Source of the DNA: an uncultured Eubacteriales bacterium
GTDB lineage: Bacteria > Bacillota > Clostridia > Oscillospirales > UBA644
Assembly (NCBI GenBank): GCA_934486965.1
Contig: CAKSQP010000106.1
Location: 1 to 5,154 of the forward strand
DNA: 5,154 nt
Direction of reading: 5' to 3'
The translations under genes were made by a program, and so were the position numbers. Shown in pieces: positions 5,049 to 5,154 of the stretch; position 1 is the stretch's first letter, and every line of letters starts with the position of its first letter. The notes beneath the pieces are model-generated. The model did not search any database. It saw only the letters and a program-made list of their open reading frames with translations, and was not told the origin of the DNA.

Positions 5049-5154
5049 GGAAAAACTCCTCAGTCAAGGCTGATGTCTAATAAGGAAGTATTGCTTCAAA
5101 ACTTCGCCTTTCGGCACAATAATTCGTTAAAAGCACCGGATATGCGACAGCATT
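5049..5154. other. Gene-free tail of the window
   Basis: No promoter, strong terminator or confident gene was found here. Only weak hairpins occur (TCAG...CTGA near 5060-5073; GCC TTTC GGC near 5106-5115), so the upstream operon has no good terminator inside the window. On the minus strand a frame is open from the right edge to a TAG at 5077-5079 (25 codons). Another frame is open for 18 codons; neither resembles a known protein end. It may be intergenic repeat sequence or the edge of a neighbouring gene. Confidence 0.35.

Overview
The window looks like chromosomal DNA from a low-to-mid GC Gram-positive of the Clostridia type, possibly an uncultured gut Oscillospirales/Ruminococcaceae-like bacterium. 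This is inferred from strong AGGAGG-type ribosome binding sites, SigA-type promoters, short XRE and zinc-ribbon membrane proteins, a DUF4352-type lipoprotein and a short 11-helix NSS transporter. The species cannot be named from the sequence. No rRNA, tRNA, CRISPR array, transposase or IS end was found.

Layout. (1) Positions 10-1108: a two-gene unit encoding a flavin-binding split-barrel (pyridoxamine 5'-phosphate oxidase-like) protein and a YgjP-type HExxH metallopeptidase, 1 nt apart, closed by a strong intrinsic terminator. (2) 1149-1685: a monocistronic unit with its own promoter, a leader of three directly abutting hairpins, a small acidic Cys-containing protein of unknown function and a terminator. 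(3) 1695-3841: a consensus-like promoter drives a Na+-dependent NSS-family transporter. Its stop codon overlaps the start of an AT-rich DUF1643-like gene. The unit ends at a hairpin shared with the convergent gene. (4) 3840-4082 (minus): a small XRE/Cro-type regulator. It is divergent from (5) 4192-5048, an operon of a membrane-anchored zinc-ribbon protein and a DUF4352-like lipoprotein gene. Two similar inverted repeats in the divergent spacer bracket the operon promoter and are the probable operators. The final 106 nt hold no convincing gene.

The points most worth a second look are: the lipoprotein gene, which carries two separate lesions (lipobox Cys replaced by Arg, and an in-frame amber codon with the family sequence continuing intact beyond it); the paired operators around the XRE/zinc-ribbon promoter; the tandem-hairpin leader; and the compositionally foreign DUF1643-like gene attached to the transporter. 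All three recognisable promoters share a 17-nt spacer and an extended -10 TGn element. No wholly new multi-gene system can be claimed from this window alone.
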